Assembly (NCBI GenBank): GCA_035645695.1
Contig: DASQMC010000077.1
Span: 9,387-73,386 of the forward strand
From: JAIVJZ01 sp035645695
GTDB taxonomy: Bacteria > Acidobacteriota > Blastocatellia > Pyrinomonadales > Pyrinomonadaceae
DNA: 64,000 bases
Reading direction: 5' to 3'
In this document: positions 61,101 to 64,000 of the stretch, in pieces
How positions within the stretch are numbered: the first letter of the stretch is position 1
Layout of the letters: every line of letters starts with the position of its first letter
The notes under the pieces: generated by a model
What the model saw: the letters and a program-made list of their open reading frames with translations, nothing else
Told to the model about the DNA's origin: nothing
The model's database searches: none
Program-made: the position numbers and the translations under genes

Positions 61101-63972
61101 CGCGCGCTTCACGCGCATGTTGCAGGGGCAGCGCGACATGGCGACCGTCTCGCAACTCGTCCTCTCCGAACTCGCGCCGCTCGTCGATGCGCAGCAGGGC
61201 GTCTTCTACGTCAACGCTTCCAACAACGGCTCGCCGCTGATGAAACTGCTCGGCGGCTACGCCTTCACGGAGCGCAAGAATTTGTCGAACGAATACAAGC
61301 CGGGGCAGGGACTCGTCGGCCAATGTGTTTTGGAGAAAGAGCGCATTCTGCTGACGAACGTGCCGGACAACTACATCCGCATCGGCTCGGGACTCGGCGA
61401 AGCCGCGCCCCTGAACATCATCGTGCTGCCCGTCCTGTTCGAGGGCGAGGTCAAAGCGGTGATCGAACTCGCATCATTCAACCGCTTCAACGACACGCAC
61501 CTGACGTTCCTCGATCAGCTGACCGAATCCATCGGCATCGTTCTCAACACCATCGAGGCCAACAGCCGCACGGAGGATTTGCTGCTCCAATCGCAGTCGC
61601 TCGCCGCCGAACTACAGAGCCAGCAGGACGAACTCAAGAAGAAGAACGAGCAACTCGAACAGCAGGCCGAAAGTCTTCGCGAGTCGGAAGAACTGTTGAA
61701 GAGCCAGCAGGAGGAGTTGCAGCAGACGAACGAGGAGTTGCAGGAGAAGGCGACGCTTCTGGAGAAGCAGAAGGCCGAGGTCGAAGCGAAGAACCGCGAG
61801 GTTGAGGAAGCGCGCTGGGCGATGGAAGAGAAGGCCGAGCAGTTGGCGCTCACGTCCAAGTACAAGTCCGAGTTTCTGGCGAACATGTCGCACGAGTTGC
61901 GCACGCCGCTGAACAGCATGCTCATCCTTTCGCGCCAGTTGTCGGAGAACAAGGACGACAACCTCACGCCGAAGCAGGTGCAGTTCGCCGAGACGATCCA
62001 CTCTTCCGGGGCTGATTTGCTCTCGCTCATCAACGACATACTCGATCTCTCCAAGATCGAATCCGGCATGATGGGCATAGACATCACCGACGTGTCGTTC
62101 GCCGAAGTGACCGGGCAACTCGAACGCGGTTTCCAGCAGGTTGCGCTCGACAAGAAGCTCGATTTCGCCGTGGAGCGCGCCGCCGCGCTGCCCGCCGCGA
62201 TGCGCACCGACGAGAAGCGTTTGCAGCAGATTCTCAAGAACCTGCTCTCGAACGCATTCAAGTTCACGGAGCACGGAGGCGTCACGCTGCGGATCGAGCC
62301 GACCGCGCCGGGACAGAAGTTTCATCAGGAGTCGCTCAACCGCGCCGAGCGCGTCGTCGCCTTCTCGGTCACGGACACGGGGATCGGCATCGCGCCCGAC
62401 AAGCAACGGATCATCTTCGAGGCGTTCCAGCAGGCCGACGGGACGACGAGCCGCAAGTACGGCGGGACGGGGCTGGGGCTGTCGATCAGCCGCGAGATCG
62501 CGCGCCTGCTCGGCGGCGAGATTCGCGTCGCGAGCTTGCCCGGCGAGGGCAGCACCTTCACGCTCTACCTGCCGCTCGCCTACGCGCCGGTGGCCTCGTC
62601 GGGCAACGGCTCCTCAGGCCAGAGTCCTGACCTGACGGGAGGCGGGCGTGCGACGACGACGGCCACATCTACCATCGCGGCCGACTACGCCACGTTCGGT
62701 TCGTCCTCGATTTACGACGTGGAGGCGGCGCTCGTCGGCGTGAGCGACGTGGCCGACGACCGCAATCAAATCTTCGACGGCGAGCGCGTCGTGCTCATCG
62801 TCGAGGACGACCTCAACTTCGCGCGCATCCTTTTAGACCTCGCGCGCGAGAAGAACTTCAAGGGGCTGGTCGCCACGCGCGGCGACTCCGCCCTCGCCCT
62901 CGCACGCAAGTACAAACCCGACGCCATCACGCTCGACATCAAGTTGCCGGATCGCGACGGCTGGACGGTGCTCGACCGTCTCAAGCACGACCCGAACACG
63001 AGCCACATTCCCGTCCACATCATTTCGGGCGAGGAGCAGCGGCAGCGCGCCCTGCACCTCGGCGCGATCACGCACCTGCAAAAACCCGTCAGTCGCGAAG
63101 ATTTGGCGTCGGCCTTTGACCAGATCACGGCTTTCGCCGACAGGCGCGTGCGTCGCCTGCTCGTCGTCGAAGACGACGACGCGCAACGCATGAGCATCGT
63201 CGAACTCATCGGCAACGGCGACGTGACGACGACGGCCGTCGCCACCGGGCAGGAGGCGCTCGACGCCTTGCAGTCCGAGCCGTTCGACTGCATGGTGGTC
63301 GATCTGAAACTGCCGGACATGACCGGCTTCGAGTTGATCGAGAAGATTCAGAAAGACCTCGGCCGCGCGGACTTGCCGATCATCGTCTACACGGGCAAGG
63401 AGTTGACGCCGAAGGAGGAGACGCAACTGCGCAAAGTCGCCGACGCGATCATCGTCAAGGAAGTGAGTTCGCCGGAACGCCTGCTGGCGGAGACCGCGCT
63501 CTTCCTGCACCGCGTCGAGGCCAATTTGCCCGAACCGAAGCGCAAGATGCTCGAACAACTCCACCGGCGCGACCCCGTCCTGGCCGGTCGCAAGGTCTTG
63601 ATCGTGGACGACGACGTGCGCTACATCTTCGCGCTGACGAGCGCGCTGGAAAGCCACAACATGGATGTCGTCCACGCCGAGAACGGGCAGGAGGGCATCG
63701 ACACGCTACAGGCGACCGGCGGCGTCGAGGCCGTCCTGATGGACATCATGATGCCCGGCATGGACGGCTACGAGGCCATCCGCGCGATCCGGCAGATCGA
63801 GCAATTCAAGAATCTGCCGATCATCGCGCTCACCGCCAAGGCGATGAAGGCCGACCGCGACCGCTGCATCGAGGCCGGGGCTTCCGATTACATCTCGAAG
63901 CCGCTGGACATCGATCAACTGCTGTCGCTGCTGCGCGTGTGGCTCTATCATCAGGAGGAAGCGCAAGCCTGA
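58114..63972 (+). CDS. Hybrid histidine kinase with nine HAMP-type repeats, GAF and three receiver domains
   Basis: Started at ATG 58114, with GGAAGGA close upstream, the product is 1,952 residues. It has no membrane segment and is probably cytosolic. Residues 1-149 contain diverged HAMP units. From about residue 150 to 977 come nine 92-residue HAMP-type repeats; the first seven are almost identical and the last two diverge. A GAF domain (about 1000-1150) and a long coiled coil (about 1155-1250) follow. HisKA has His1260 in SHELRTPLN. HATPase has Asn1380 and the DTGIGI box near 1421. Three receivers carry Asp1608, Asp1730 and Asp1877. The poly-HAMP layout resembles fungal Nik1-type osmosensing kinases. 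The next gene starts at the stop codon. Confidence 0.93.
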   Translation: MRNQQATSDTLDTRLLLKTLMAFKKGDFSQRLPTEWTGEAGKIADTLNDIMELNDQTVKELERVSRVVGRDGKITQRAALAGAQGSWIEVVDSVNMLIDDMARPTNEITRVIGAVANGDLSQRMALDVEGRPLKGEFLRSVKIVNSMVDQLGSFASEVTRVAREVGTEGKLGGEAKVKGVAGTWKDLTDSVNSMAGNLTAQVRNIADVTTAVANGDLSKKITVDVKGEILELKNTINTMVDQLNSFASEVTRVAREVGTEGKLGGQADVRGVAGTWKDLTDNVNSMASNLTGQVRNIAEVTTAVANGDLSKKITVDVKGEILELKITINTMVDQLNSFASEVTRVAREVGSEGKLGGQAEVKGVAGTWKDLTDNVNSMASNLTGQVRNIAEVTTAVANGDLSKKITVDVRGEILELKDTINTMVDQLNGFASEVTRVAREVGSEGKLGGQADVKGVAGTWKDLTDSVNSMAGNLTGQVRNIAEVTTAVANGDLSKKITVDVRGEILELKDTINTMVDQLNAFASEVTRVAREVGSEGKLGGQADVRGVAGTWKDLTDSVNSMAGNLTGQVRNIAEVTTAVANGDLSKKITVDVRGEILELKDTINTMVDQLGSFASEVTRVAREVGTEGKLGGQAQVTGVAGTWKDLTDNVNSMAGNLTAQVRNIADVTTAVANGDLSKKITVDVRGEILELKDTINTMVDQLNSFASEVTRVAREVGSEGKLGGQADVRGVAGTWKDLTDNVNSMAGNLTGQVRNIADVTTAVANGDLSKKITVDVKGEILELKNTINTMVDQLNSFASEVTRVAREVGTEGNLGGQADVRGVAGTWKDLTDNVNSMAGNLTSQVRGIAKVVTAVANGDLKRKLTVEAKGEIAELADTINSMTDTLATFADQVTTVAREVGVEGKLGGQANVPGAAGTWRDLTDNVNGLAANLTTQVRAIADVSTAVTKGDLTRSIDVEALGEVAALSETINEMIINLKDTTQKNTEQDWLKTNLARFTRMLQGQRDMATVSQLVLSELAPLVDAQQGVFYVNASNNGSPLMKLLGGYAFTERKNLSNEYKPGQGLVGQCVLEKERILLTNVPDNYIRIGSGLGEAAPLNIIVLPVLFEGEVKAVIELASFNRFNDTHLTFLDQLTESIGIVLNTIEANSRTEDLLLQSQSLAAELQSQQDELKKKNEQLEQQAESLRESEELLKSQQEELQQTNEELQEKATLLEKQKAEVEAKNREVEEARWAMEEKAEQLALTSKYKSEFLANMSHELRTPLNSMLILSRQLSENKDDNLTPKQVQFAETIHSSGADLLSLINDILDLSKIESGMMGIDITDVSFAEVTGQLERGFQQVALDKKLDFAVERAAALPAAMRTDEKRLQQILKNLLSNAFKFTEHGGVTLRIEPTAPGQKFHQESLNRAERVVAFSVTDTGIGIAPDKQRIIFEAFQQADGTTSRKYGGTGLGLSISREIARLLGGEIRVASLPGEGSTFTLYLPLAYAPVASSGNGSSGQSPDLTGGGRATTTATSTIAADYATFGSSSIYDVEAALVGVSDVADDRNQIFDGERVVLIVEDDLNFARILLDLAREKNFKGLVATRGDSALALARKYKPDAITLDIKLPDRDGWTVLDRLKHDPNTSHIPVHIISGEEQRQRALHLGAITHLQKPVSREDLASAFDQITAFADRRVRRLLVVEDDDAQRMSIVELIGNGDVTTTAVATGQEALDALQSEPFDCMVVDLKLPDMTGFELIEKIQKDLGRADLPIIVYTGKELTPKEETQLRKVADAIIVKEVSSPERLLAETALFLHRVEANLPEPKRKMLEQLHRRDPVLAGRKVLIVDDDVRYIFALTSALESHNMDVVHAENGQEGIDTLQATGGVEAVLMDIMMPGMDGYEAIRAIRQIEQFKNLPIIALTAKAMKADRDRCIEAGASDYISKPLDIDQLLSLLRVWLYHQEEAQA
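58561..61044 (+). repeat. Nine in-frame 276-base tandem repeats
   Basis: The 276-base (92-codon) unit repeats nine times inside the kinase gene. Copies 1-7 are nearly identical in protein, differing in a few positions such as K/R in VDVKGEI and D/E in IADVT/IAEVT. The antisense strand stays open in most copies as a by-product. The DNA differs at many third positions, so the copies are not all recent. Confidence 0.95.
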
Positions 63973-64000
63973 TGAGCGCGCTCGTGCAATCCGACCAGAC
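63972..64000 (+). CDS. Start of a downstream gene (runs off the window)
   Basis: ATG at 63972 overlaps the kinase stop by one base (TGATG) and opens MSALVQSDQ before the window ends. The overlap indicates translational coupling with the hybrid kinase. The product cannot be identified from nine residues; a signalling partner such as a further kinase or response regulator would be expected. Confidence 0.5.

Noticed and set aside
58135..61323. Long antisense open frames opposite the kinase repeats
   Set aside because: They recur with the 276-base period and are by-products of the repeated sense codons; no ribosome sites are seen.

Overview
The window is about 64 kb of dense, high-GC bacterial chromosome. 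I see no rRNA, tRNA, CRISPR array, phage or transposase gene. The gene content points to a diderm soil-type bacterium, most likely an acidobacterium of the Blastocatellia group. The signs are an Oar-like TonB-dependent receptor with an N-terminal carboxypeptidase-regulatory domain, several exported TPR proteins, a TPR-CHAT protein, a sortilin/Asp-box protein, MacB/FtsX permeases and amidohydrolase/M20 exoenzymes. That placement is inference from gene families, not from a marker-gene tree.

Layout. 0-3.3 kb: housekeeping genes (start of an SGNH hydrolase, an RRM RNA-binding protein, infA with a TTG start, a zinc-ribbon protein, rpsU, ppa). 3.6-6.2 kb: two MacB-type permeases without an ATPase. 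6.7-12.5 kb: three exported TPR-type proteins, one ending in a CHAT protease domain. 12.7-13.3 kb: a Lys/Gly/Ser low-complexity protein. 13.8-32.5 kb: a sugar-polymer locus: TonB receptor, TPR protein, GH43, a 55-aa protein, galT, galK, LacI regulator, a second GH43, then a sugar ABC transporter with two permeases and an amidohydrolase. 32.7-38.1 kb: exported hypothetical, phytanoyl-CoA-dioxygenase-like enzyme, acidic small protein, and a LytT regulator / Fis-like protein / LytS kinase group. 38.1-43.0 kb: M20 peptidase and a sortilin-like Asp-box protein. 43.5-51.4 kb: NHL-M23 protein, a tesA/ybbA/ybbP block, sixA and a PPP-family phosphatase. 51.5-55.6 kb: an AT-richer restriction-modification island (nuclease-methylase fusion plus specificity subunit) next to a broken gene. 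55.9-64.0 kb: a beta-propeller protein and a 1,952-aa hybrid histidine kinase with nine 92-residue HAMP-type repeats.

How the genes work together. In the 13.8-32.5 kb locus the receptor would import oligosaccharide, the two GH43 enzymes would release arabinose- or galactose-type sugars, the ABC system would move monosaccharide inward and GalK/GalT would process galactose. The LacI-type protein is the likely regulator. A strong promoter with operator-like palindromes lies upstream of the receptor gene.

The most unusual signal is not a gene. At least ten intergenic sites carry long near-perfect palindromes built from short repeated words of about 7-12 bases. Different sites use different words. 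The palindromes often touch or contain a stop codon, and in one case run right up to a start codon. Other points worth checking are a -1 slippery heptamer joining the methylase and specificity reading frames, a divergent gene pair whose start codons share one CATG with an exact TATAAT placed for leaderless transcription, and a 55-aa gene coupled to galT.
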